64,000 nt of DNA from Rheinheimera sp. 4Y26 (lineage in GTDB: Bacteria > Pseudomonadota > Gammaproteobacteria > Enterobacterales > Alteromonadaceae): contig NZ_JAOBWS010000017.1 of assembly GCF_025245835.1 (NCBI RefSeq), positions 1 to 64,000 on the forward strand, given 5' to 3'. The notes under the pieces were generated by a model. That model was given only the letters and a program-made list of their open reading frames with translations, ran no database searches and had not been told where the DNA came from. Below, one piece after another: positions 43,501-52,468 of this stretch. Within the stretch, counting starts at the first letter, position 1, and each line of letters begins with the position of its first letter. The position numbers and the translations under genes are program-made.

Positions 43501-45408
43501 ATGAACTTAATGCAGTCGTTGATGGTGTTGCAGCAGCCGGTTTTGTTATATCGCTGCGCTCTGGCGTTGTTTGTATTGCTGACGCCTGCTTTGGTATTGG
43601 CTGCTGAACCCTCAGATGCGGTGGCTGGGGCTGAGGCTGCAGCGCCCGCTACACAAGATAAAACGCGGCCCAAAGAGCTGACGCTGGAAGATTTGTGTCA
43701 GCTGACAAGCCAGGCGCCCACCACCGATGACATGGGCGAGGCGCGTTCTGACTGGCCACAGGCGATGACGGTCGGGCAAATTGATTTTCAGCTAAATCCC
43801 ATTTTTGATGAAACAGCGCCGGATGCTTTCTGGTTGCACCATTTTGCCAACTGGCTGCATATCAACTCCAAAGCCTGGGCGCTTAAGCGCGAACTGCCTT
43901 TTAACAGCGGTCAGCAGGTAAATGCCGATGATTTGCGTGAAGCTGAACGTTTATTGCGGCAGAAAAATTATTTGCGTGACAGCAGAATCAAAGTGTTACC
44001 CGAATGTAATGCCGATGGCAGTCACAATATTCAGGTAGAAACCTGGGATACCTGGAGCCTTCAGCCCACACTGGGTTTTAGCCGAAGTGGCGGCAGCAAT
44101 AAATATTCTTTTGGTTTTAAAGAAGAAAATTTATTTGGCCTTGGGGTACGCACCAGTTTGAAGTTTCAGTCCAATTATCTGCGCCAGGGTTATGAGTTTC
44201 GCAGTGAAATTCCGTTGTCGTTATTTGAGTGGGACAGTCTGGATCACAGTTATGGCTGGTTTGAATGGGTGGATAACGATGATGGTTCAAAACAGGTGCT
44301 GAGTTTGGACCATCCTTTTTATACCGATGATGCCGCGCTGATGTGGCGGCTCGCCTGGATGCGCGATGACAGGCTGGAGCAGATTTTTCACAATAACAGC
44401 CCGGAAAACCAGTTCAGAACAGAGCAAAAACAAACAGAGCTGGTTTATGGTCGCTTGTGGTCTTATTCGGAGCAAACCAGCTGGCGTTGGTTGTTGGGTT
44501 ATACAGAGCAAAAATTCACCTTTAGTGAAGACCCATTGCACAAGGCACTGTGGTTACCGCAAAACCGCGTTTATCAGTACCCCTGGCTCGGTGTTGAATA
44601 TATGCAGCATCATTACAAAACGCTGTCGGATGTGTTTTTGATTAATCATACCGAAGATATTCATCTGGGCTGGCGTCATCAGTTGAAATTTGGGGTGCAA
44701 ACCACAGCGCTGGCGCCGGACAAACAACTGGGTTATCAGCTGCAATGGCAGAGCAGTAAAGGTTTTGGCGATCAGCAGCATCTGGTGTTATTGAGCAGCA
44801 GCCTTGCGGTGCAAACCGGGGCGGCCAGTGGCAATCAAACTAAATTAAAGCTTGAGATGGAAGATTTTTATCGTTTATCTGAGCGTTTTGCCCTTTATAG
44901 CCACCTGCGCTACGACCAGCGCCGGCAGAATGAACTGGACGATCCGCTCGCGCTTGGCAGTGAAGATGGCGTGCGCACCGATGGTGGTATCCGGGGTTAT
45001 CCGGTGCAGTATCTGCACGGTTTGCGCCGTACTCTGGCGACTATGGAACTGCGCTGGTATCCAAAAATGACGCTGTATCAGCTGTTGGATGTGGGTTTTG
45101 TGGTGTTTGCCGATGCCGGCCGTATTGATGGCGGCAAAGTTGGGGCGCTGGGGTTCGTTCCAGCCACAGCGCCGGAGCCGGTGGCCGCGCTGACAAGGCC
45201 GGCGCTGCTGTTTAATAGCGCTCAGCTGGATTTATTAAACCCGAACAAGCTGCACTCCTGGCTTGGTTCTGTTGGCATTGGTGCGCGTTTTTATTCATCG
45301 CGTTCGGCCAATGACAATGTGATCCATCTGGATTTGGCAAAACCGATAGGGCCAGCCCAGGACGTGAATGCTTATGAGCTGCAGCTCAAAGTAGAGCAGC
45401 GTTTTTAG
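43501..45408 (+). CDS. Omp85/BamA-like outer-membrane protein with a single POTRA-like domain
   Basis: A 635-residue exported protein (signal peptide ending VLAA). Residues about 90-185 resemble a POTRA domain (LKRELPFNSGQQVNADDLREAERLLRQKNYLRDSRIKV). The rest is a sixteen-strand-type barrel with LEDLCQ... N-terminal linker, GGIRGYPVQYLHG (the RGY-type lid-loop motif), FADAGRIDGG and a terminal Phe (LKVEQRF) as for Bam substrates. This fits the surface-antigen/D15 group. The role is unknown. It lies 58 bases after eptA in the same direction. A GTG at 43498 is an alternative start. Confidence 0.8.
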   Translation: MNLMQSLMVLQQPVLLYRCALALFVLLTPALVLAAEPSDAVAGAEAAAPATQDKTRPKELTLEDLCQLTSQAPTTDDMGEARSDWPQAMTVGQIDFQLNPIFDETAPDAFWLHHFANWLHINSKAWALKRELPFNSGQQVNADDLREAERLLRQKNYLRDSRIKVLPECNADGSHNIQVETWDTWSLQPTLGFSRSGGSNKYSFGFKEENLFGLGVRTSLKFQSNYLRQGYEFRSEIPLSLFEWDSLDHSYGWFEWVDNDDGSKQVLSLDHPFYTDDAALMWRLAWMRDDRLEQIFHNNSPENQFRTEQKQTELVYGRLWSYSEQTSWRWLLGYTEQKFTFSEDPLHKALWLPQNRVYQYPWLGVEYMQHHYKTLSDVFLINHTEDIHLGWRHQLKFGVQTTALAPDKQLGYQLQWQSSKGFGDQQHLVLLSSSLAVQTGAASGNQTKLKLEMEDFYRLSERFALYSHLRYDQRRQNELDDPLALGSEDGVRTDGGIRGYPVQYLHGLRRTLATMELRWYPKMTLYQLLDVGFVVFADAGRIDGGKVGALGFVPATAPEPVAALTRPALLFNSAQLDLLNPNKLHSWLGSVGIGARFYSSRSANDNVIHLDLAKPIGPAQDVNAYELQLKVEQRF

Positions 45409-45417
45409 CTCAATACT

Positions 45418-45444
45418 TGTTGCCATTGTTGCCATTGTTGCCAT
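45418..45444. repeat. Three tandem copies of TGTTGCCAT
   Basis: Perfect nine-base tandem repeat (45418-45426, 45427-45435, 45436-45444) in the short gap between two convergent genes. Confidence 0.9.
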
Positions 45445-45474
45445 TGCGGGCACAAAAGGCCCTGGTGCCGGTTT

Positions 45475-46698
45475 TTACTCCGCGGCGGCCTGTGGTGTTG
45501 TGTTTAAACGCCAGGTGACCAGCACAGTGCCGAGCAAAAAGGCGCTGGAAAGATAAAGGCAAGCATAAAAACCATAAGCCTGATAGACGTAGCCGGATAA
45601 CAAAGTGCCAATCAGCCGGCCCATGGCGTTGGCCATATAATAAAAACCCACATCGAGCGACACGCCGTCGCGACTGGCCAGGCTGACAATCAGATAGCTG
45701 TGTAACGACGAGTTCACCGCAAATACAGCACCAAATAACAGCAAACCACCGATTAACAGCCAAAGTGGTTCTGCACTTTGTTGCATGGCAAGGCTTATTA
45801 ACAGCTGCAGACCACAAAGCAGGCAAGCCCAAAATAAGGCTGTATGGTGATTGGGGGCTTTGCCTGATTTTTTTCCGGTCAGCACTGGTGCAAAAGCCTG
45901 CACAGCGCCATAAGCAATCACCCAGCAGGCTAAAAAAGCGCCGACTTCAGTTTGTGCCCAGGAAAATTCACTGGATAAATACAGTGGCAAAGCAATGACA
46001 AACCAGATATCGCGCGCGCCAAATAACAATAACCGCGCAGCCGACAGCCGGTTAATGGCGGCGCTTTTGGAAAACAAGTCTTTAAATTTTGGTTTAAAAC
46101 TGCTTTTGCCCAAATCTTTTTGCAGCAGCACTAAACTCAGCAGCCAAATGAGCACCAGGGCAGCGGCCATGGCCGCCACTGCGCCCTGAAAACCATAAAG
46201 GCTGAGTAACAGCCCACCTAAAAAGAAGCCAACGCCTTTGAGCGCATTTTTTGAGCCGGTTAAAATGGCCACCCATTTGTATAAAGCGCCCTGGGCATGT
46301 TCCGGCAATAGCAGTTTCAGCGAGCTTTTGGCACTCATTTTATTCAGGTCTTTGGCAATGCCGGAAAGTGCCTGTGCCGCCATCACCCAGACCACGCTCA
46401 GCATTGGGGTGGGCACCAGCAACATGGCAAGGGCCAGCACCTGCAGCACCAAACCTATATTCATGGTTTTATTCAGGCCAATACGGGCACCCAGCCAGCC
46501 GCCCACTAAGTTGGTGACCACGCCAAAAAACTCATAAAACAAAAACAACGAGGCAATGGCGAGCGGGCTGTAACCCAGCTGATAAAAGTGCAGCACTATT
46601 AACATGCGCAGGGCGCCGTCGGTGAGCGTAAAAGCCCAGTAGTTGGCGGTGACCAGCAGATATTGTTTCAGGCCGGTACTGGCCGATAGTCCAGACAT
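45475..46698 (-). CDS. arsJ: Organoarsenical efflux MFS transporter ArsJ
   Basis: ArsJ exports 1-arseno-3-phosphoglycerate, which the neighbouring GAPDH makes from arsenate and glyceraldehyde 3-phosphate; outside, the product breaks down to arsenate. The 407 residues form a twelve-helix major facilitator with features of the family I recall: the N-terminal LVTANYWAFTLTDGALRMLIVLHFYQLGYSP, KDLNKMSAKSSLKLLLP and GVSLDVGFYYMANAMGRLIGTLLSG. AGGAAA precedes the ATG. Last gene of arsR-trx-gapdh-arsJ. Confidence 0.94.
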   Translation of the reverse strand: MSGLSASTGLKQYLLVTANYWAFTLTDGALRMLIVLHFYQLGYSPLAIASLFLFYEFFGVVTNLVGGWLGARIGLNKTMNIGLVLQVLALAMLLVPTPMLSVVWVMAAQALSGIAKDLNKMSAKSSLKLLLPEHAQGALYKWVAILTGSKNALKGVGFFLGGLLLSLYGFQGAVAAMAAALVLIWLLSLVLLQKDLGKSSFKPKFKDLFSKSAAINRLSAARLLLFGARDIWFVIALPLYLSSEFSWAQTEVGAFLACWVIAYGAVQAFAPVLTGKKSGKAPNHHTALFWACLLCGLQLLISLAMQQSAEPLWLLIGGLLLFGAVFAVNSSLHSYLIVSLASRDGVSLDVGFYYMANAMGRLIGTLLSGYVYQAYGFYACLYLSSAFLLGTVLVTWRLNTTPQAAAE

Positions 46699-46847
46699 TG
46701 TGGTTTCCTGGTTATCAGGTAAAACTGCAACTGTGCCGTTACAGTCATTTGACCGATATTGCTAAAAGCACAGTGACGGGGCAGGGCGCTGCTCCGGACT
46801 GAACTGGCCAGCAACAGCAAATACCCCGCACACTGTGGTTTAAAAAG

Positions 46848-47852
46848 TTAAGCCGCGCTGCCAACCAGTCTCGCCAGTTCAACGGTGCGATTGGCGTAAC
46901 CCCATTCATTGTCGTACCAGGCGTAAATTTTCACCTGAGTGCCGTTTACCACCATGGTGGATAAAGCATCAATGACGCTGGAACGTGGGTCGGTTTTATA
47001 ATCAATGGAGACCAGCGGCCGCTCTTCGAAGCCTAAGATGTCTTTGAGTTCACCCTCTGCGGCGGTTTTGAGTAAGGCATTGACTTCTTCGGCTGTGGTG
47101 GCGCGTTCCACTTCAAATACACAGTCGGTGAGTGAAGCATTGGCCAAAGGCACCCGCACCGCATGGCCATTTAACCGGCCTTTGAGTTCAGGGAAAATTT
47201 CGGTAATAGCAGTGGCTGAACCTGTAGTGGTTGGAATTAAACTACTGCCACAGGCGCGGGCACGGCGTAAGTCTTTGTGCGGAGTGTCCAGAATCGACTG
47301 GGTGTTGGTTAAATCATGAATAGTGGTGATAGAGCCATGTTTAATGCCTAAATTTTCATGAATAACTTTCACCACCGGCGCTAAGCAGTTGGTGGTGCAG
47401 CTGGCGGCGGTGACTATCTGATGTTTGGCAGCATCAAATAACTGATGATTCACGCCCATCACCACATTGAGCACACCCGGCTCTTTTACCGGCGCACTGA
47501 CCACCACCCGTTTTACACCTTGTGCCAGATACTGCTCCAGCACAGCTTTGCTTTTCATTTTGCCGGAACATTCAATCACCAAATCACAGTCTGACCAGTC
47601 AGTGTCTTGGATGTTTTTGTGCTGGCTGACCACAATGGTTTTGCCGTTAATCAGCACTGTATTGCCCTCAGCTTGCGCCTGATGCTGCCAGCGGCCATGC
47701 ACTGAGTCAAAATTCAGCAAATGGGCAAAAGTGGCGGCGTCGCCGGCCGGATCGTTAATTCTGACAAATTCAAATTCAGGCCAGTCAAAAGCGGCACGCA
47801 AAGCTAACCGGCCGATACGGCCAAAACCGTTGATCCCTACTTTAATACTCAT
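46848..47852 (-). CDS. ArsJ-associated glyceraldehyde-3-phosphate dehydrogenase
   Basis: A 334-residue GAPDH with the NAD-binding [15 protein letters not shown] and the catalytic Cys152 in [10 protein letters not shown]. In ars operons such paralogues (often gapN2-like or gap-ars) use arsenate in place of phosphate and make 1-arseno-3-phosphoglycerate for ArsJ. The ATG at 47852 is preferred over the TTG three bases earlier (GAGGA upstream). Being in the arsR-arsJ operon, rather than a glycolytic cluster, decides the role. Confidence 0.92.
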   Translation of the reverse strand: MSIKVGINGFGRIGRLALRAAFDWPEFEFVRINDPAGDAATFAHLLNFDSVHGRWQHQAQAEGNTVLINGKTIVVSQHKNIQDTDWSDCDLVIECSGKMKSKAVLEQYLAQGVKRVVVSAPVKEPGVLNVVMGVNHQLFDAAKHQIVTAASCTTNCLAPVVKVIHENLGIKHGSITTIHDLTNTQSILDTPHKDLRRARACGSSLIPTTTGSATAITEIFPELKGRLNGHAVRVPLANASLTDCVFEVERATTAEEVNALLKTAAEGELKDILGFEERPLVSIDYKTDPRSSVIDALSTMVVNGTQVKIYAWYDNEWGYANRTVELARLVGSAA

Positions 47853-47868
47853 CAATCTATCCTCAATT

Positions 47869-48105
47869 TCAGCTTTTCAGCCACTGTTCAATCTGTTCCC
47901 GGTGCGGAATAGAGCCCGTATGCACCACAAGGTTATTCAGCACCACGGCCGGTGTGCTCATCACGCCAAAGCCAATGATTTGCTGTATATCTTCAATTTT
48001 TTCAATCTGAATGTCGGTACCAAGCTCGGCGGCAATACGTTCAATCGACTCGACCGTTTTGGCACATTTGCTACAGCCCATACCTAATACTTTGAATTCT
48101 TTCAT
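47869..48105 (-). CDS. Small thioredoxin-fold (redox-active disulfide 2) protein
   Basis: A 78-residue thioredoxin-like protein of the TM0996/MTH895 type: [17 protein letters not shown] gives the CxxC (Cys11, Cys14), and [11 protein letters not shown] is the cis-Pro region. Such proteins are frequent in ars operons and may handle thiol-bound arsenic or keep ArsR or GAPDH cysteines reduced. That role is inference. GGAG eight bases upstream; 16 bases separate it from the GAPDH gene. Confidence 0.88.
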   Translation of the reverse strand: MKEFKVLGMGCSKCAKTVESIERIAAELGTDIQIEKIEDIQQIIGFGVMSTPAVVLNNLVVHTGSIPHREQIEQWLKS

Positions 48106-48196
48106 TATTGAGTCTCCAAACGCTGGTTAAAATCTGTGGCATCTGCAGCGGCGTCAAGTCAAAGTGCCTTTGTGCTCAGCGGCTTTGCGTTTCTGT

Positions 48197-48544
48197 TCAG
48201 GGGCAACAGGCTTTTGCCCGTTCTGGTCTTTCACCCATGGCACAAAGATTGTTCAGCAAGGGGGCCAGCAGAGCGGCATTTTGTGCCCGGGTTTGCTCCA
48301 GCGATTGTGTGGCCCACTGCGGTAATTCCGGATTTAACCGGTAAAACACCCATTGTCCCTGGCGGCGGTCGAGCAACACTTTGGCACTTCTGAGCATGGC
48401 GAGATGTCGGGATATTTTAGGTTGGGATTCAGCAAGGGCCGATGTCAGTTCACAGACACAAAGTTCGCCCTCCTGTGCAATCAGCAGCAGGGAAAACAAA
48501 CGGGTTTCATCGGCCAATAATTTAAAAAATTCGACAGGGTGCAT
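48197..48544 (-). CDS. arsR: Arsenic-responsive repressor ArsR
   Basis: A 115-residue winged-helix repressor. The metalloid site ELCVCELT (Cys31-Val-Cys33) matches the E. coli plasmid-type ArsR As(III) site, and the recognition helix is SQPKISRHLAMLRSA. The C-terminal CC adds two thiols. I chose the ATG at 48544 (MHPVEFFKLLADETRL), the usual distance from the first helix; an upstream ATG at 48595 adds 17 unrelated residues and overlaps the probable operator. First gene of the arsR-trx-gapdh-arsJ operon and divergent from a DUF318 permease. Confidence 0.92.
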   Translation of the reverse strand: MHPVEFFKLLADETRLFSLLLIAQEGELCVCELTSALAESQPKISRHLAMLRSAKVLLDRRQGQWVFYRLNPELPQWATQSLEQTRAQNAALLAPLLNNLCAMGERPERAKACCP

Positions 48545-48597
48545 GTTGTTTACTGCCTCTTTTCTAGCTGCCACGCTGAATTGGATAACTTTCATGG

Positions 48598-48636
48598 ATA
48601 TGTAAATTTACATATATGCGGATAATCATATATGTG
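48598..48636. promoter_or_regulatory. Probable ArsR operator region
   Basis: An 18-bp perfect palindrome ATATGTAAATTTACATAT (48598-48615) overlaps an inverted repeat ACATATATG-N8-CATATATGT (48610-48635). The position between divergent arsR and permease genes fits a shared ArsR operator. Confidence 0.65.
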
Positions 48637-48697
48637 TTTTTCCAGATGTCAATGCTATGCTGCCAGCATCAACTGCAACAGCTTTAGAGGAATGCAG

Positions 48698-49702
48698 ATG
48701 GATATTTGGGCCTGGCTGAACAATCAGCTGCTGAAAATGCAGTGGTTATCCGATCTTGTCAAAATGCTGGTGGAAGATGTTTTTGGTTTGTCGATGCAGT
48801 CGCGTTGGGGCGCCAGCCTGCATTTTTTTATTTATGACGTGCTGAAGATTTTTATATTACTGGCAGTGCTTATTTTTACGGTGTCCTGGGTACAAAGTTA
48901 TTTTCCGCCTGAGCGCACCAGAAAAATTCTGGGCGGTATGCAGGGTTTTAAAGCCAACCTGACCGGTGCGTTAATGGGCACTATTACGCCATTTTGCTCT
49001 TGTTCATCCATTCCTTTGTTTATTGGTTTTAGCAGTGCCGGTTTGCCGCTTGGTGTGACATTTTCATTTTTAATTTCCTCGCCTCTGGTGGATTTAGCCT
49101 CGGTAATTTTACTGGCCAGTATTTTTAACTGGTCTATTGCCATCGCTTATGTGGCTGTGGGCATTGTGCTGGCGGTGATTGGCGGCACTTTAATTAGCAA
49201 AGCCAATATGAGCCGTTATGTGGAATCTTTTGTGCTGCACAGCCCGGTGCTGGATATACCGCAGGCAAAGTTGAGCCCAAAAGACCGTTTTGATTATGCA
49301 ACAGCGCAGGTTGGCGATATTTTCCGGCGGGTGTGGTTTTATGTGCTGCTTGGGGTAGGGATTGGTGCTGCAATTCACAACTGGGTGCCACAAGCCTGGG
49401 TAACTTCGGTGCTGGGTCAGGATAACTGGTGGTCGGTTTTTGTCGCAACCCTGATGGGGGTGCCAATGTATGCCGACATCTTTGGCACCTTGCCGGTGGC
49501 TGAAGCTTTGGTCGGCAAAGGGGTTGGCCTTGGCACTGCGCTGGCTTTTATGATGTCGGTGACGGCTTTATCTTTGCCATCGCTGATCATGCTGAAAAAG
49601 GTGATTAAACTGCCGTTATTGCTGTTTTTTCTGGTTATTGTGGTGTGTGGCATCATCGTGATTGGCTTTTTGTTTAATGCTTTTTCTTATTTGCTTATCT
49701 AA
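48698..49702 (+). CDS. DUF318/YraQ-type permease (ArsP-like)
   Basis: A 334-residue membrane protein with about eight to ten helices and two internally related halves. The hallmark GTITPFCSCSSIPLFIG (about 92-108) holds a CxC pair conserved in permease/ArsP proteins that export trivalent organoarsenicals; the second half has GVPMYADIFGTLPVAEALVGKGVGLGTALAFMMSVTALSLPS. It is driven from the ArsR operator region and is likely a metalloid efflux protein. The ATG at 48698 lies seven bases after AGAGG; the ATG at 48692 is too close. Confidence 0.85.
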   Translation: MDIWAWLNNQLLKMQWLSDLVKMLVEDVFGLSMQSRWGASLHFFIYDVLKIFILLAVLIFTVSWVQSYFPPERTRKILGGMQGFKANLTGALMGTITPFCSCSSIPLFIGFSSAGLPLGVTFSFLISSPLVDLASVILLASIFNWSIAIAYVAVGIVLAVIGGTLISKANMSRYVESFVLHSPVLDIPQAKLSPKDRFDYATAQVGDIFRRVWFYVLLGVGIGAAIHNWVPQAWVTSVLGQDNWWSVFVATLMGVPMYADIFGTLPVAEALVGKGVGLGTALAFMMSVTALSLPSLIMLKKVIKLPLLLFFLVIVVCGIIVIGFLFNAFSYLLI

Positions 49703-49754
49703 GCAAAGCCTTGTTCTTTCGGGAAATAATCCTGTGCTACGCAACAAGCGACAG

Positions 49755-49785
49755 CCAGGCGATGCCAAAATCAGACATCGCCTGG
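49755..49785. repeat. Inverted repeat between permease and GSS-like gene
   Basis: CCAGGCGATG and CATCGCCTGG, ten pairs with an 11-base loop, between two convergent genes. There is no T run, so it is not a clear terminator. Confidence 0.7.
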
Positions 49786-49859
49786 AGAACTCTACGGAAC
49801 TAGCCTGGGGCTAAAAACCCGGTATTTAGCGGCGCAGCAACCCTATCAAACACCGTTGG

Positions 49860-51323
49860 TTATAATTGCAATAACACCAGATCCAACACAGCGCCCCCAC
49901 GGTGCACACCGCCTTCGTTGCTGTTGGCATCTTTAGTGCGGCATAAATAACCGCCGTAAAGCGCCTCGGTGCCAAGGCTAAAAATGCCAAGTTCGGTGAT
50001 ATGGCCGGTACTAATGTGCGTGTTGCCGCCACGCAGGCTGGTGAATGCTTCAGCGCGCACAAAACAGTCAATAGGCGCCATCAGTAAATCTGCGCTGTCG
50101 GCTTTGGTGAGTTGTTGCCGGGCATCTTCACCGCGCGCCACGTTGCCACCACCTTCCTGCTGGGTTTTATACCAATAGCCCTGTGCAATCAGCTGTTCTG
50201 CCTGAGCTTGGGTTAAGTCGCTGATAGCCGATGAAGGCACCACAGCTTGTTGCAATATACGCAGATCTGCAGCGCTGAGGCCAAATTGACTGGCAACTGC
50301 AGCCGGGTTGTGCAGAATAAGCGCCGTGAGCTGGTGCTGAAACCATTTGCTGCCGGTGAGCTGACCTGCCAGAGTCGGGCACTGCGCCACAGCGCTTTGT
50401 TCCAGTCTGGTGCGGAATACCCAGACATTGTCATCAAGCTCGGTACCCGGGTTATAACCTGTGCGCCAATACAATAAATCTACCCGCTGTTGTTGCCAGG
50501 TAAGCTGCTGTTGGCTGTTAAAACCGGCCTGCAGCAGCGCTGCCACAGTCACTCTTTGCACCTGTACACCCAGGCGCTCCACTTCGTTGCAGAGCAGTTG
50601 CTGGTCAAAAATATTATCTTCATTGGCTTCCACCACAATCAGCATCAGCGGCTGCTGTTGGGGGGAAGTTGTGGTGTGTTGTGCCTGCTGTATGGCCGCT
50701 TGTGCCAACAGTGTTGCCTGCAGTGCTGTGGCGTCATTGGGCGCATAGTGGCCCTGCAGATGGTGTTGCCATAGCTTCAGATAAGCTGCGTTTAACGGCC
50801 CCATGCCGGCGGCGATGGGGTTAGATTCGACCCAGCGCCATTGCTGATGCTGATCCAGCAGAAAGTCGTGCCGGTTTAGCATCAGATTCCGGCTTTTTAT
50901 GCTGTGGTTTTGCCCGCTGCGCCGCTTAGCAGAGAGTGTCTTCAGGCGACGCCAAATCTCACCCGGCACTGTGTCTGAGCTTGCCAGTTGCTCTGTTTGT
51001 GCCAGTAACCAGTCGGGGTCTTCGGCGGCTTTAGCCTGCAATTGCCCCAGTAACTGTGCCAGCTTTTGCGCGGCGCCAAACTGCTTTGCACTCAGCTGCC
51101 ATGGAGTGAACGACACAGGCACAGCCTGAAATCCCTGTGGCCCCTGCAAACCAAGCTTTGTGCTGTGCATTTGCTCAATGAGTTGTTGCAGTTGTGATGT
51201 TGCGAGCGTAGCTTGTTGCCGTTTTATAGCGCTGGCTGAACTCGCTAAGTTGTTGGCAGAGAAGGGGTTATGTTTTATCGCGGCAGCGGTCTGCTCAACT
51301 TGTGTATTTTGGCTTGATGTCAT
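49860..51323 (-). CDS. Eukaryotic-type glutathione-synthetase-like ATP-grasp ligase
   Basis: A 487-residue protein resembling animal/plant glutathione synthetase, not bacterial GshB. Conserved blocks in order: NRHDF (150-154), VESNP with Glu166/Asn168 (metal ligands), EDNIFDQ (235-241), YWRTGY (Arg287, Tyr290; gamma-Glu-Cys contacts in the eukaryotic enzyme), GSK with Lys326, the glycine-rich loop YKTQQEGGGN (385-394), ELGIF with Glu444, CRTK with Arg462 and the terminal loop GGVHRGGAVLD (471-481). The loop's substrate-determining pair, Ala-Ala in glutathione-making enzymes as I remember them, is His474-Arg475 here, and the Ser pair after the Asn is also changed (IAAGMGP). Product may therefore differ from glutathione. 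GAGGG supports the start; it follows the permease stop by four bases, so they share an operon. Confidence 0.75.
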   Translation of the reverse strand: MTSSQNTQVEQTAAAIKHNPFSANNLASSASAIKRQQATLATSQLQQLIEQMHSTKLGLQGPQGFQAVPVSFTPWQLSAKQFGAAQKLAQLLGQLQAKAAEDPDWLLAQTEQLASSDTVPGEIWRRLKTLSAKRRSGQNHSIKSRNLMLNRHDFLLDQHQQWRWVESNPIAAGMGPLNAAYLKLWQHHLQGHYAPNDATALQATLLAQAAIQQAQHTTTSPQQQPLMLIVVEANEDNIFDQQLLCNEVERLGVQVQRVTVAALLQAGFNSQQQLTWQQQRVDLLYWRTGYNPGTELDDNVWVFRTRLEQSAVAQCPTLAGQLTGSKWFQHQLTALILHNPAAVASQFGLSAADLRILQQAVVPSSAISDLTQAQAEQLIAQGYWYKTQQEGGGNVARGEDARQQLTKADSADLLMAPIDCFVRAEAFTSLRGGNTHISTGHITELGIFSLGTEALYGGYLCRTKDANSNEGGVHRGGAVLDLVLLQL

Positions 51324-51327
51324 GTTG

Positions 51328-52257
51328 TTACCCTCTTGCCGGCAGTAAAAAGTCGATGCTAAAACCGGTGATACAGGCCGTCAGAAACACCACAGCAACA
51401 AAGGCCAGCAGCAAAGGCCACTGAAAAATCCGTTTTAACATAATCATTTCCGGCAAACTGGCACCAGCGCCCCCTATGGTCAGCGCCATCACAGAGCCAT
51501 AACTCATCCCTTTACCCACCAGACTCAGCGCTAACGGGATCATCGAACTGGCACGAACATACAACGGAATACCCAAGAGCGCCGCGATCGGGATCAAGAT
51601 CCATTGATTTAGATTGCCAAGCTGCTGAAAAAAGCCGGTGGGTACATAACCGTGGATCACTGCGCCCACCAGCACGCCAAACAGCAGGTGCGGCAGAAAA
51701 CTTTTGGTTTCAGCCAAAGCCCGGCCAAACAGCCTTTGCAGATAAAGCGCAGAGAAGGTCTCGGGCTTGGTCGCTGTGGTTGAGGTACTGCTGCAACCGC
51801 AGTTGGTCAGCTCCGGCAGCGTGACAAAACGCTGAAAACGCAGCCATGACAACAGCACACCGGCCAGCAGGGCAATCAGCAATACAGCTGCACTGTACAG
51901 CAAAGTTAAAGCAGGCCCGAACACACTTAGCAGCAATACCACCAGCACAGGATTGAGCAGCGGTGAGGTCAGCAAAAAGGTCATTACAGGGCCAAAAGCG
52001 GCGTGAGCGCGCAGCATGCCCACCAACATTGGCAGGGTAGAGCAACTGCAAAAAGGCGTAATAGCGCCGAGCGCAGCAGCAGTCAGATAACCCCGGCCGC
52101 CGCTGAGTAAAGCCTGGATACGCTTCGCCGGAAATCTGTCTTGCAGCACCAGCACCAGCATGCTGATCAGCATAAACAGCAGCAATAACTCGCCAAGGGT
52201 GCCAATAAAAAATTCAACACTGGCGGCAACAGCAGGGGAAGACATCAACTCGTTCAT
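51328..52257 (-). CDS. DUF318/YraQ-type permease with Cys-rich loop (ArsP-like)
   Basis: A 309-residue polytopic membrane protein. The first half has GAITPFCSCSTLPMLVG (about 63-79) with the CxC pair, the second LLGIPLYVRASSMIPLALSLVGKGMSYGSVMALTIGGAGASLPE. The central cytoplasmic loop carries TNCGCSSTS (about 150-158), a thiol cluster absent from the permease at 48698. It is the first gene of a two-gene operon with the GSS-like ligase and is divergent from a second ArsR. Its substrate may be a thiol-conjugated or free metalloid species. Confidence 0.85.
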   Translation of the reverse strand: MNELMSSPAVAASVEFFIGTLGELLLLFMLISMLVLVLQDRFPAKRIQALLSGGRGYLTAAALGAITPFCSCSTLPMLVGMLRAHAAFGPVMTFLLTSPLLNPVLVVLLLSVFGPALTLLYSAAVLLIALLAGVLLSWLRFQRFVTLPELTNCGCSSTSTTATKPETFSALYLQRLFGRALAETKSFLPHLLFGVLVGAVIHGYVPTGFFQQLGNLNQWILIPIAALLGIPLYVRASSMIPLALSLVGKGMSYGSVMALTIGGAGASLPEMIMLKRIFQWPLLLAFVAVVFLTACITGFSIDFLLPARG

Positions 52258-52275
52258 GGGTTGTCCTTACATTGA

Positions 52276-52340
52276 ATATTTCGATTATCTTGGAAATGAT
52301 AATATTTCGATAAACATCGAAGTGTCAAATTATATTTCGA
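52276..52340. promoter_or_regulatory. Three ATATTTCGA repeats, probable operator
   Basis: The nine-mer ATATTTCGA occurs at 52276-52284, 52302-52310 and 52332-52340. Between the first two lies an inverted repeat ATTATC (52284-52289)/GATAAT (52298-52303). All sit between the divergent permease (start 52257) and ArsR-like gene (start 52469) in an AT-rich stretch. Confidence 0.65.
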
Positions 52341-52468
52341 ACTTTATGGAAGTATTTTGTCAAAAAGCATAAACTGCCATCAGCAACTGCTGACGCAAGC
52401 CGCGCTGCCCCTGATGTTGTGACATCAATGGTGGCCCGGGGCTTCACACAAAAAATTGGGGATTGATA

